Shown here: positions 51,250 through 59,761 of the stretch, piece by piece
Layout: each line of letters opens with the position of its first letter
How positions within the stretch are numbered: the first letter of the stretch is position 1
NCBI RefSeq assembly: GCF_029960785.1
Contig: NZ_JASBQE010000008.1
Coordinates: 152,291-216,290 of the forward strand
Direction of reading: 5' to 3'
DNA length: 64,000 nucleotides
Origin: Polyangium sp. 15x6
GTDB lineage: Bacteria; Myxococcota_A; Polyangia; Polyangiales; Polyangiaceae
Program-made: the position numbers and the translations under genes
Notes under the pieces: generated by a model
The model's database searches: none
What the model was told of the DNA's origin: nothing
The model's input: the letters and a program-made list of their open reading frames with translations, nothing else

Positions 51250-52410
51250 ATGTTTACAGGTAGACTCAAGACAGAGTTTCTAGTTGCAATCGTTGCGAGT
51301 GGACTAGGCATCGGTGCAACGCTCGGCGCGAACGGCTGCACGACTGAACCATGGCATGCGACCGTCTACTGCTTGCCCGACGCGAGCCCTGATGCTGACG
51401 TCAATGGCGATTGCTTCCCGGATAGCGGCAATTCAGTAGAACCAATGTCATGCAAGGCCGCTGGCGGTGAATGCGTGCCCATGGGCACGTCTGACTTTCG
51501 CGAAAAGGCCGTGCTGCTATGGATGGGGGCCGAGGAAGAGGCGCCCGATTGTCCGCCGAAGGCCGACGGCGTTTTTTATACCGGCTACGGCGATCTGTCG
51601 GTATCGTTTCAATGTGCGCCTTGCACGTGCGGACCTGCGGCGTGTGCCCTTCCTAGCGCCATCGCCGTTGATTCCGCGAGCTTCTGCCAAGGGGGCAATG
51701 TCACTAGCTACCAGGCGCCTATGGAATGGGATGGCGCCTGTACTTCGCCGGCTATGCTGCCTTCCGGCACGTTCGCTTCAATCAAGCTCGCCGGGCCTAC
51801 GGTTTCGCCTTGCGAGCCCATTGGAGACCCCATCCCGGAGCCGCCGTCATTCGCGCCAAAGCCTGTCTCATTTGTCAACGGGATCTATTGGGGCAAGTAC
51901 GCGAAAGCGTGCCAAGGGACCGTTAATGGCATATGCGAGAGCACGAGCGAAACTTGCTTGCCCAGCGCCGAGCCCCCGCCCCCGGGGTTTCGTCAGTGCG
52001 TGCAATATACGTTGCCGGTTGACGAGGAGAATTTGCCGAAGTGCCCCGACACATTCCCGCATCAATTCGTGTTCTATGCCGGGAGCAAGGGGAAAGTTGA
52101 ATGCTCTGCTTGCGAATGCGGTGAGCCTGTTGGCGCAAAATGCGAGGCAGCGATTTCAGCCTACCAAGATCCGGCATGCGGCAGCCTCCCAAAACCACTT
52201 TTCGAGAACGTGCCAGCAGACCAGGGGCTTTGCATTGACTTTGCGGGGTCGCCGTATGCCTTGGGTGCTATCGAGGCGCAATGGATCAACAATGATCCCG
52301 GGACATGCGAAGCTAGCGGCGGGGAGTTGATCGGGGAGGTCAAAGCGGTTGATCCGCGCGTGTTCTGTTGTCAGGAGCCGCCCCTCTCCCCGCCGCCGCA
52401 AGATCAATGA
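51250..52410 (+). CDS. Island lipoprotein C, Cys-rich
   Basis: 386 residues. Signal peptide with lipobox GANGC, then about 26 Cys spread in pairs such as CAPCTCGPAAC and CSACECGEPVGAKC, which suggests two duplicated disulfide-rich halves. No family recognised. AAAGG nine bases upstream supports ATG 51250. It follows the barrel-like gene by 13 bases and probably forms an operon with it. Confidence 0.8.
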   Translation: MFTGRLKTEFLVAIVASGLGIGATLGANGCTTEPWHATVYCLPDASPDADVNGDCFPDSGNSVEPMSCKAAGGECVPMGTSDFREKAVLLWMGAEEEAPDCPPKADGVFYTGYGDLSVSFQCAPCTCGPAACALPSAIAVDSASFCQGGNVTSYQAPMEWDGACTSPAMLPSGTFASIKLAGPTVSPCEPIGDPIPEPPSFAPKPVSFVNGIYWGKYAKACQGTVNGICESTSETCLPSAEPPPPGFRQCVQYTLPVDEENLPKCPDTFPHQFVFYAGSKGKVECSACECGEPVGAKCEAAISAYQDPACGSLPKPLFENVPADQGLCIDFAGSPYALGAIEAQWINNDPGTCEASGGELIGEVKAVDPRVFCCQEPPLSPPPQDQ

Positions 52411-52436
52411 AATTCGATCCGTCGGTTCAATGGGCA

Positions 52437-52755
52437 CCCCGAGGGCTGCGCCGTCGAGCACGACCGCGCCGAGCGCCCCAAGGGCTGCGCCGTGCGCCTC
52501 GCGTCGCGCCGAGCATCGAGAGCGCCCCAAGGGCTGCGCCGTGCGCCTCGCGTCGCGCCGAGCATCGAGAGCGCCCCAAGGGCTGCGCCGTGCGCCTCGC
52601 GTCGCGCCGAGCATCGAGAGCGCCCCGAGGGCTACGCCGTCGAGCACGACCGCGCCGAGCGCCCCGAGGGCTGCGCCGTCGAGCACGACCGCGCCGAGCG
52701 CCCCGAGGGCTGCGCCGTCGAGCACGACCGCGCCGAGCGCCCCGAGGGCTGCGCC
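52437..52755. repeat. Island repeats in inverted orientation: 39-bp and 49-bp units
   Basis: Order A-B-B-B-A-A-A plus a partial A. Unit A (39 bp, CCCCGAGGGCTGCGCCGTCG then AGCACGACCGCGCCGAGCG) at 52437, 52623, 52662, 52701; unit B (49 bp, CCCCAAGGGCTGCGCCGTGC then GCCTCGCGTCGCG...GAGAGCG) at 52476, 52525, 52574. The three B copies are identical. A is the reverse complement of the core seen between 43.6 and 49.9 kb. Confidence 0.95.
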
Positions 52756-52772
52756 ACGTCATGGGAGGAACC

Positions 52773-52940
52773 ATGCAGATCGCCTGTAAGATCGCGGCTT
52801 TAGTCCTGCTCCTGGCCTCAAAAACGGTACACAAACAGATTTCGCTTGCCGCCTCCGCCTCCGCTCCCGTTCCCGCTGCTGGATACCAACGCCTGCTGCG
52901 CCCTCGCGTGAGATGGAGGCGAGGAAGCAGCTTGCCATGA
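52773..52940 (+). CDS. Small ORF with signal-peptide-like start
   Basis: 55 codons. ATG preceded by GGGAGGAA. The first 20 residues (MQIACKIAALVLLLASKTVH) look like a signal peptide; the rest includes Ala/Ser/Pro and Arg-rich text and does not look like a finished domain. It may be a real secreted protein cut at the right end of the island near 52849. Confidence 0.35.
   Translation: MQIACKIAALVLLLASKTVHKQISLAASASAPVPAAGYQRLLRPRVRWRRGSSLP
52849..52869. repeat. Right copy of 21-bp direct repeat flanking the island
   Basis: Exact match to 40407-40427 in the same orientation, at the point where repeat-rich island sequence gives way to the chromosomal PBP2 region. Low complexity limits its weight. 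Confidence 0.4.
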
Positions 52941-52979
52941 GGTAGGCTGCCGCCGTGCTCACCTGCTCGGAGGACTTCG

Positions 52980-54809
52980 ATGCGTGACGACCCGGCTCCG
53001 ATCCCCGAAGTCCTCGAGACGGCGAGCGCTCCTGACGAGCGCGAGCACCTCGGCCGCCGCGTGCGGGGCATGGCGTGGTTCGCCGGCGCGGTGCTCCTCG
53101 GGCTCATGGCCCGCGGCGTGCACCTGCAAGTCGTGCACGGCGCAGAGCACGCGCGCCGCCTCGAAGCTGCCAGCTTGAAGCGAGTGCGCCTCGCGCCGAG
53201 CCGCGGGGTGATCCGCGACGCGCGCGGCCGCGTCGTCGCCGAGGACCGCGTCGCCGTCGACGCCTACGTCGTTCCCGACGTGGTGCTCGGCCGAGGCGAC
53301 GCGGTGCCCCGCCTCGCGGTCGCGCTCGGGCTCGACGACGCCGAGCGCGACCGCCTTCGCCACACGCTCGAGACCGTGCCTCCGACCAGACGCGCGCAGT
53401 GGATCCTCGTGCGTCGCGACGTTGCTCCCGAGCGGGTGCCGGCGATCCGCGGCGAACGCGCGCTCCGGATCAAGCTCGTGGAACGCGCGGGACGACACTA
53501 CCCGTTCGGCTCTCTCGGCGCACACGCCGTCGGGTACATGAACGAGGTATCGCCGACCGACATCGCGAAAGATCCAGGCAAATTGCCGGGGGATCGCGTC
53601 GGCCGCACCGGCGTCGAGCGCGCGCAGGATCGAGCGCTGCGCGGCACGCCTGGCCACGCCTTCGTGGCCGCGTCGCGGCGGATCGTCGACCCGGTGGCGC
53701 CCACGGGCGAGGCGCCGCGAGCCGGGCACGACGTGACGCTGACGCTCGACATGGAGCTCGAACGCGCGCTCGACGAGTCGTTCACTCGCCACGAGCAGCG
53801 CAAAGGCGCCGCGGTGCTGATCGACGTGCACACCGGCCGCGTGCTCGCGATCACGTCACGCCCCGCGTTTGATCCCAACCTGCTCGATCGCGGCGTGGCC
53901 GTCCCCGCGGCGGGCTCCGAGCTCGACCGCGCGCTTCAGGAGAGCGAGCCGCCGGGCTCGACCATCAAGCCCTTCACGGCGCTGGCGGCGCTCGCCTCGG
54001 ATCGCGCCGCTGCCGAGCATCCGGTCGAGTGCAAGGGCTTTTACCCCCTCGGGCTCCGCTTGTTCCGCTGCACGCACACCCACGGTCGGGTCGATCTGGA
54101 TCACGCCCTCGCCGAGAACTGTTCCGTGTGGTTCTACGATCAAGCCGCGCGCCTCGGGCTCGACGCCATCGTCGGCAAGGCCAAGCAATTCGGCCTCGGC
54201 GCGCCCACCGGCATTGAGATGGGCCGAGAGCTCGCCGGGCTCGTCCCGAGCCGCGCCTGGTTCGAGCGCGCCGATCCGGGCCCCTTTCGCGCGGGCCACA
54301 GCCTCAACGCCGCGATCGGGCTGGGCGTCGTGCGGGTGACGCCGATCCAGCTCGCGGTGGCCTACGCGGCGCTCGCGAACGGCGGCACCGTGCGCACGCC
54401 GCAGATCGTCGTGAGCGACGTGCCAGCGCCCGCGCGGCAGGTGGACGTGGAAGCCGCGGATCTCGCGCGGGTCCGCGCCGCGCTGCGCGCCCGTGCGAGC
54501 GAGCTTCCCGGGTTGCAAGCCAGCGTGGCCGGCACTCTGGGCGCGTCCGACTCGCGCGAGTTCTTCCTGATGCCCACGGCCTACATCGAAGCGGAGGACG
54601 CTCCACCGGACGACGAGCCGCCCGCGCGCCCCATCCGCATGCCGGAGACGAACGGCTGGTTCGCGGGCTTCGCGCCTGCGGACGCCCCCGAGGTGGCCAT
54701 CGTCGTCCTCGTCCAGGGCCGGTCCTTCGCGGATCACCGCGTCGCGACCGCCATCGCGGACGACACGCTGCGCGCCTACTTCGCCGGCAAGGAAAGAGGC
54801 TCCCGATGA
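52980..54809 (+). CDS. PBP2-like transpeptidase with degraded active site
   Basis: 609 residues. One N-terminal membrane helix (residues ~31-50), a dimerisation/pedestal region (VIRDARGRVVAED), and a transpeptidase domain. The SxxK motif is intact (S327-T-I-K330). The SxN position reads N380-C-S382 in AENCSVWFY, and the KTG box reads T519-L-G in VAGTLGAS, so two of three catalytic motifs are altered. It may therefore be structural, an activator of the RodA-like partner rather than an active cross-linker. Its stop overlaps the RodA-like start (ATGA). Confidence 0.9.
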   Translation: MRDDPAPIPEVLETASAPDEREHLGRRVRGMAWFAGAVLLGLMARGVHLQVVHGAEHARRLEAASLKRVRLAPSRGVIRDARGRVVAEDRVAVDAYVVPDVVLGRGDAVPRLAVALGLDDAERDRLRHTLETVPPTRRAQWILVRRDVAPERVPAIRGERALRIKLVERAGRHYPFGSLGAHAVGYMNEVSPTDIAKDPGKLPGDRVGRTGVERAQDRALRGTPGHAFVAASRRIVDPVAPTGEAPRAGHDVTLTLDMELERALDESFTRHEQRKGAAVLIDVHTGRVLAITSRPAFDPNLLDRGVAVPAAGSELDRALQESEPPGSTIKPFTALAALASDRAAAEHPVECKGFYPLGLRLFRCTHTHGRVDLDHALAENCSVWFYDQAARLGLDAIVGKAKQFGLGAPTGIEMGRELAGLVPSRAWFERADPGPFRAGHSLNAAIGLGVVRVTPIQLAVAYAALANGGTVRTPQIVVSDVPAPARQVDVEAADLARVRAALRARASELPGLQASVAGTLGASDSREFFLMPTAYIEAEDAPPDDEPPARPIRMPETNGWFAGFAPADAPEVAIVVLVQGRSFADHRVATAIADDTLRAYFAGKERGSR

Positions 54810-55885
54810 TCCGCGCCGTGCGAAACCGTCCCCTCCTCGTCGTTGTCGGCGCCGCCGTCGCGCTCGCCGCCATCGGGCTCGCGACGGTGCGCTCGGCGGG
54901 GCTCGCCCTCCCCGAGCAAAGCGCGCTCTGGCCCCGGCAGCTCGCGTGGCTCCTCGTCGGTTCGGCCGCGGCGCTCGTCGTCGCGCGCGCGGATCTCCGC
55001 CGGCTCAAGGACCGCGGATCGCTGCTGATTCATGGCGCGCTGATCCTCGCCACCATCGCGACCTTCGCCGGGTCGGGGGTCAACTCCGTGCATCGCTGGT
55101 TGCACCTCGGGGGCGTCAACGTCCAGCCCTCCGAGCCCCTCAAGCTCGGCCTCGTGCTCGCGCTCGCGAGCTGTTTTTCCCGTCCTGTCGAGGGCCCGCG
55201 ACACGTCCGCGATCTCGCGCTCCCCGCGGGGCTCCTCGCCTGCACGCTGATCCCCGTGCTGCTCCAGCCGGATCTCGGGACCGCGGTGGGGCTCGCGCTC
55301 GTCGCCGCGTCGGCTCTCGCGCTCGAGCGCTTCTCGCGCGGCGCTTGGGCCTCGCTCGCGATCGGCGCGATCGGCAGCCTCGCGACCGTGTGGTTCACGC
55401 AGCACGACTACCAGCGCGCGCGCCTCACCGCGTTCCTTCACGGCGGGGATCCGCTGACCACCGGCTACCAGAGCGACCACGCGTTGCGGCTCGTCGGGGC
55501 CGGGCGCCTCCTCGGCGGAAGCCCCTTCGCGGGGAGCGAGCCTTACCCGCTGCCCGAGGCCCACGGCGACTTCGCCTTCGCGGTCTGGGCGCACGAGCAC
55601 GGCTTCGCCGGCACGGCGCTGGTGCTCGCGCTCTACCTCGCGCTGGTGCTCGCCGCGCTGCGGATCGCCGCGGGCGCGCGCGACCGCTTCGAGGCCCGCG
55701 TCGCTGTGGGCGTCGCGGCGATCGTGTTCTGGCAGGCGGTGATCAACGCCGGCATGGTGATGGGCCTGCTCCCCGTGGTGGGCGTCACGCTGCCGCTGAT
55801 CTCGTACGGCGGCTCGAGCGCGTTCACGTGCCTCGTGGGCGTCGGGCTGCTCGCGAGCGTGGCCCGGCGGCCCACCGCGGCATGA
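54806..55885 (+). CDS. RodA/FtsW-family (SEDS) peptidoglycan glycosyltransferase
   Basis: 359 residues with about ten membrane helices. Conserved SEDS features: QPSEPLKLGL, LQPDLGTA, TGYQSDHALRLVGAG, the essential Asp region PEAHGDFAFAVWAHEHG, and GVTLPLISYGGSS. SEDS proteins polymerise glycan strands with a class B PBP partner, here the overlapping upstream gene. RodA-like by context; FtsW or SpoVE cannot be excluded. Catalytic features appear intact, unlike its PBP partner. Confidence 0.93.
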   Translation: MIRAVRNRPLLVVVGAAVALAAIGLATVRSAGLALPEQSALWPRQLAWLLVGSAAALVVARADLRRLKDRGSLLIHGALILATIATFAGSGVNSVHRWLHLGGVNVQPSEPLKLGLVLALASCFSRPVEGPRHVRDLALPAGLLACTLIPVLLQPDLGTAVGLALVAASALALERFSRGAWASLAIGAIGSLATVWFTQHDYQRARLTAFLHGGDPLTTGYQSDHALRLVGAGRLLGGSPFAGSEPYPLPEAHGDFAFAVWAHEHGFAGTALVLALYLALVLAALRIAAGARDRFEARVAVGVAAIVFWQAVINAGMVMGLLPVVGVTLPLISYGGSSAFTCLVGVGLLASVARRPTAA

Positions 55886-55932
55886 CCACGGCGTACCGAG
55901 CCTCGCCCATACGGGGCGGAGGCGGGGGGCGC

Positions 55933-56675
55933 TTACTGCGCGTCGCGGGTGAACGGTGCCGGGAGCGCGGGCGCGCTGAGCTTCACGCCGTGGCCGTTGC
56001 CCTTGCGCGGCGTCGCCGTGAGCGTGCGGCATTGCGCTTCGTTGGTCACGTACTCCCACAGCGTCCCGCCGTGCGCGATCAGCGCGTCTGCGCGCGTGAG
56101 CGTCCGCGCGAGCGCCGCGTCCGGAACGTCGGTCACCCGCGCGCGCATGCGCTCCGCCTCGGCCATCTCCTGCTCGCACGCGGGGAGTCCTCGTCGCTGC
56201 TCTCATCGAGCCGATCGATCTCCTGGTGTGTGTTCTCGCGAAGCGAGAACGCGGGCGACGCGTGCGTGAGCGTGGGCGACCCCAGCGTCCAGTGCTCGCC
56301 CATCTCGTGCAGCTGAAACGAAAACGAACCCAGCGTGAATGTGATCTCGTTCGCCTTGCGATCGATCGTCGCGGGCACGCACGCGACCTCGCCCGAGTAC
56401 GCGCGCTCTTGGCCCACGCCCGACGCGATGTTGATCCCGCGGGTGAGCCGTCGCACCCAGTACGTTCCGCTGGGAGGCGCGGGCTGCGCGGGCAGTGGGG
56501 CAAGGGGCTCGGCGGTGACGTTGAGCACGGGCGTTACGGTGGGCAGCACGACCACGGGCGGAGCGGTGTGCGTGACGACGGGCCGCGCGCAGGCAGAAAC
56601 CGTGACCGCTGTGCAGCACCAAAGGGCGAGAGAACGCAGCAAGGGGCCCATCGCGCGGCGAACGACACTGCGCAT
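55933..56675 (-). pseudogene. Frameshifted lipoprotein gene
   Basis: The 5' part starts at ATG 56675 with a signal peptide and lipobox TVSAC, followed by a domain ending RENTHQEIDRLDESSDEDS. A second frame continues with ACEQEMAEAERMRARVTD and runs to 55933 (VTNEAQCRTLTATPRK). The two join with a single-base shift inside a run of C near 56188-56192. Together they give about 247 residues of continuous helical protein. Either a real frameshift or a base-calling error in a homopolymer. No family recognised. Confidence 0.65.
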
Positions 56676-56752
56676 GGCGCGTCGGTTCCCGCTTCCGCAA
56701 CCGCTCCCCGGCATCACAGAAAGGTCCTGCGCGGACCCCGGATCTGATCCCC

Positions 56753-57010
56753 GGGAGCACCTTCCGATCCTCTACCGCTCTCGAACCCGCTCTCCGGCAG
56801 CACCTTCCAGTCCTGTGCCGCTCTCGACCCGGCTCCCCGGCAGCACCTTCCGGTCCTCTACCGCTCTCCAACCCGCTCCCTGGGAGCACCTTCCGGTCCT
56901 GTGCCGCTCTCCAACCCGCTCCCTGGGAGCACCTTCCGGTCCTGTGCCGAGCTCGAACCCGCTCCCCGGGAGCACCTTCCGGTCCTGTGCCGAGCTCGAA
57001 CCCGCTCCCG
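56753..57010. repeat. 43-bp tandem repeat, six copies
   Basis: Units begin at 56753, 56796, 56839, 56882, 56925 and 56968, each like GGGAGCACCTTCCGGTCCTG + TGCCG(C/A)(T/G)CTC(C/G)AACCCGCTCCCC. The period is exact and not divisible by three, so the array is non-coding. It separates the frameshifted lipoprotein from the next gene; ends of each unit carry GGGAGC/GCTCCC that can pair. Confidence 0.95.
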
Positions 57011-57062
57011 AGCATCATCCTGCCGTTGTGTGCGCCCTTCGTATCCTGTTACCGTAACCGCC

Positions 57063-57869
57063 ATGCGTTTTCTCCATGAACTCACGATCGGTGAGATGAT
57101 CACGATCACCGAGCATTGGACGGGCGACGGGAAACCGTGGTTCGTGGCCATCCCGGAGCTCGTGCCCTTCCTGCCTCGCGTCCAGGAGGACCACGACGGC
57201 CTCGTCGGCGCGCGCGGGGGCAGCTCTGCGGAGACTCCCCTGCGCACCCTCTCCGACCAGGCCGTCACGCTGGACACGCGCCACGACCACCTCCAGCGCG
57301 CGCTGCACCTCGGAATGAGGAGCGCGCGGGAGGCGCTGCTCGGCCAGGAGCCGCCGAACGTCGCCCTCGCCGACGCAATCGACGTCGCCCTGGAGAAGCT
57401 CCAGCCCGAGGGGCTCGAGATCGTCAAGGCCTCCTACGAGAGCGAGGCCGGCAATGCCGCGCAAATGGTGAAGCTCGCCGAGGCGGAGCTCGCCGCGGTG
57501 CTCGCCCAGGTGCCCATTCTCGACGGCATCTCGGCGCTCGATCTCGTCAAGCAAATCGGCGCGGTCGGCACGACGCTCGGAGCGGTGGAGCAAAAGAAGT
57601 CGGTGACCGCGGCAGCAGCGGCGAAGGAAGAGATCGCGCCTTCCGAGGTGCGGCGACGCATGCGCGCATGGGTGGACACCGTCGAGCTCGTGCTCGGCGC
57701 GCTCACGCGGACGAAGGTGAACGAGGCGCACGTCGAGCAGCTCCGGAAGCCGGTGGTCGATGCCGCCGAAAAGGCACGCGCCAGGCGCCTGGCGAAGCGC
57801 AATGCAGCAGGGAAAAAAGGCGAAGGCGCCTCGAGCGAACCAGGCAACTCCTCTCCGCGCGGCGGCTGA
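57063..57869 (+). CDS. Helical protein of unknown function
   Basis: 268 residues, mostly alpha-helical and charged. N-terminal block MRFLHELTIGEMITITEHWT; middle EAGNAAQMVKLAEAELAAVL; C-terminal basic, low-complexity tail (ARRLAKRNAAGKKGEG). No family or enzyme motif recognised. No signal peptide, so probably cytoplasmic. The start ATG has no clear ribosome site, and an 11-bp inverted repeat GTTAC-C-GTAAC lies four bases upstream, which might be an operator. Confidence 0.7.
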   Translation: MRFLHELTIGEMITITEHWTGDGKPWFVAIPELVPFLPRVQEDHDGLVGARGGSSAETPLRTLSDQAVTLDTRHDHLQRALHLGMRSAREALLGQEPPNVALADAIDVALEKLQPEGLEIVKASYESEAGNAAQMVKLAEAELAAVLAQVPILDGISALDLVKQIGAVGTTLGAVEQKKSVTAAAAAKEEIAPSEVRRRMRAWVDTVELVLGALTRTKVNEAHVEQLRKPVVDAAEKARARRLAKRNAAGKKGEGASSEPGNSSPRGG

Positions 57870-57875
57870 GTATTG

Positions 57876-58003
57876 GTTTTTTGTTGGGGCCGCCGCGCCG
57901 GGGCGCCGCCCCGGACCCCGCGGGGGCTGTCCGCCCCTCGACCCGGACCAGCGCAAGCGCTGGACGCGGGGTGGAAGAACTGCGCGATGCGCAGTTCTTC
58001 CAA
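57876..58003. repeat. GC-rich intergenic element with perfect hairpin
   Basis: T-run TTTTTTG, then GGCGCC-rich palindromic sequence, then an exact 13-bp inverted repeat GGAAGAACTGCGC/GCGCAGTTCTTCC with loop GAT (57973-58001). It may be a terminator for the preceding gene or a dispersed element of this genome. The rest of 57870-58176 holds no gene. Confidence 0.65.
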
Positions 58004-58176
58004 CGGGCCGGTGAGAGATCGCGCGTCGTTTCTTCCATCGCCGCCTGCAATTCTGCGACCCACGAAGAGTCGGAATCCGTTCCACGAGCGCGCCCGGGTG
58101 CCGTGCGAATCCTGCGTTCCCGTGCATGGAATGATGCTTGTCTGTGATGGGGGCGTCCTCGATCGAAGGAGTCGCC

Positions 58177-59730
58177 ATGGCAGGACAATCGCAGAAGAAG
58201 CCGAATATCCTCGTCATCTGGGGGGACGACATCGGCATTACCAACCTCAGCTGTTACAGCGATGGCTTGATGGGCTACCGTACGCCCAACATCGACCGGC
58301 TCGCGAAGGAGGGGATGCGATTCACCGATTCCTACGGCGAGCAGAGCTGTACGGCGGGGCGCGCCTCCTTCATCACCGGACAGTGCGGCTTCCGGACGGG
58401 CCTCACCAAGGTCGGGGTCCCGGGCGCCACCGTGGGTCTCCAGGCGGAGGACCCGACCATCGCGGAGCTGCTCGAGAACCACGGCTATGCGACCGGCCAG
58501 TTCGGCAAGAACCATCTCGGCGACCGCAACGAGCACCTGCCCACGGTCCATGGATTCGACGAATTCTTCGGCAACCTCTATCACCTCAACGCGGAAGAGG
58601 AGCCGGAGCTGCCCAACTACCCGGACCCGAAGCGGTTCCCGCACTTCCACGAGCGGTTCGGTCCACGCGGCGTCCTGCGCTGTCACGCCACGGACACCGA
58701 CGATCCGACCGTCGATCCGCGCTTCGGGCGGGTCGGCAAGCAGAAGATCGAAGACACCGGCCCGCTGACCAGGAAGCGTATGGAGACCTGCGACGACGAG
58801 TTCGCCGCCGCCGCCAAGGATTTCATCAAGCGCCAGCACGCCGCCGGAAAACCCTGGTTCTGCTGGTTCAACACGACCCACATGCACGTCCGGACGCACC
58901 CCAAGCCCGAGAGTGTCGGACAGGCAGGCGCGTGGCAATCGCCCTATCACGACACGATGATCGATCACGACAAACTCATCGGCGAGGTGCTCGACCTGCT
59001 CGACGAGCTCGGCATCGCGGAAGACACCATCGTCATGTACAGCACGGACAACGGGCCACACATGAATACCTGGCCCGACGCCGGCATGACCCCATTCCGA
59101 AATGAAAAGAACTCCAACTGGGAGGGTGGGTACCGTGTGCCCTGCATCGTGCGCTGGCCCGGCAAGATCCCCGCGGGCGTGGTCTCCAACGAGATCGTCT
59201 CGCACAACGACTGGCTGCCGACGTTCCTGGAAGCGGCAGGCGACCCGGAGATCAAGGAGAAGCTGAGGAAGGGCCATCCAGCGGCCGGCAAGACCTTCAA
59301 GGTGCACCTCGACGGCGACAGCCTGCTGCCATACCTGACCGGGAAGGCGCAGAAAGGCCCGCGCCCGGGTTTCATTTACTTCAACGACGACGGCGACCTC
59401 GTCGCGCTGCGCTACGACAACTGGAAAGTGGTCTTCATGGAGCAACGCGCCCAGGGGACGTTGCGCGTCTGGTCCGAGCCGTTCGTGGCGCTGCGGGTCC
59501 CCAAGCTCTTCAACCTGCGCACCGACCCGTTCGAGCGCGCCGACATCACGTCGAACACGTATTACGACTGGCTCATCGACAACATTTTCCTCATCCTGTC
59601 CGCGACAGCCGTGCTGACCCCCTTCCTGGAGTCGTTCAAGGAGTTCCCGCCGCGCCAGAAGGCCGCCACCTTCACCATCGACCAGGCCCTCGAGAAGATG
59701 CTGGCCGTCGTCAGCGGCGACGGATGGTGA
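58177..59730 (+). CDS. Arylsulfatase-type sulfatase
   Basis: 517 residues. Metal-binding Asp pair in WGDDIG (D17, D18) and the formylglycine signature C58-T-A-G-R62 (Cys-type, C-x-A-x-R), followed by GQCGFRTGL. Later GQFGKNHLGD, TTHMHVRTHP, YSTDNGPHMNTWPD and GGYRVP complete the alkaline-phosphatase-fold active site. Cys58 must be converted to formylglycine by FGE, not seen in this window. No signal peptide is evident, so the enzyme is probably cytoplasmic or exported by another route. AAGGAG upstream supports ATG 58177. Confidence 0.95.
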   Translation: MAGQSQKKPNILVIWGDDIGITNLSCYSDGLMGYRTPNIDRLAKEGMRFTDSYGEQSCTAGRASFITGQCGFRTGLTKVGVPGATVGLQAEDPTIAELLENHGYATGQFGKNHLGDRNEHLPTVHGFDEFFGNLYHLNAEEEPELPNYPDPKRFPHFHERFGPRGVLRCHATDTDDPTVDPRFGRVGKQKIEDTGPLTRKRMETCDDEFAAAAKDFIKRQHAAGKPWFCWFNTTHMHVRTHPKPESVGQAGAWQSPYHDTMIDHDKLIGEVLDLLDELGIAEDTIVMYSTDNGPHMNTWPDAGMTPFRNEKNSNWEGGYRVPCIVRWPGKIPAGVVSNEIVSHNDWLPTFLEAAGDPEIKEKLRKGHPAAGKTFKVHLDGDSLLPYLTGKAQKGPRPGFIYFNDDGDLVALRYDNWKVVFMEQRAQGTLRVWSEPFVALRVPKLFNLRTDPFERADITSNTYYDWLIDNIFLILSATAVLTPFLESFKEFPPRQKAATFTIDQALEKMLAVVSGDGW

Positions 59731-59761
59731 GGTCGAGAAACAGGGCCGCTTCCGCTCCCCC

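Larger units (their letters stand above)
40428..52869. mobile_element. Putative genomic island with large serine recombinase
   Basis: Bounded on the left by the recombinase with an upstream dyad and on the right by the PBP2-like gene. Inside are two AT-richer orphan genes, four lipoprotein/outer-membrane genes and an island-restricted repeat family. The flanking chromosome lacks that repeat. The exact ends are not established: a 21-bp low-complexity direct repeat at 40407-40427 and 52849-52869 is the only candidate boundary pair seen. Confidence 0.55.

Noticed and set aside
45282..52760. Repeat clusters as a CRISPR array
   Set aside because: Repeat units vary (39, 49, 60 bp), spacing is irregular or absent, there are no uniform unique spacers, and no cas gene is present.
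56753..57010. The 43-bp array as a coding repeat
   Set aside because: The period is not a multiple of three and every frame changes from unit to unit; no consistent protein results.
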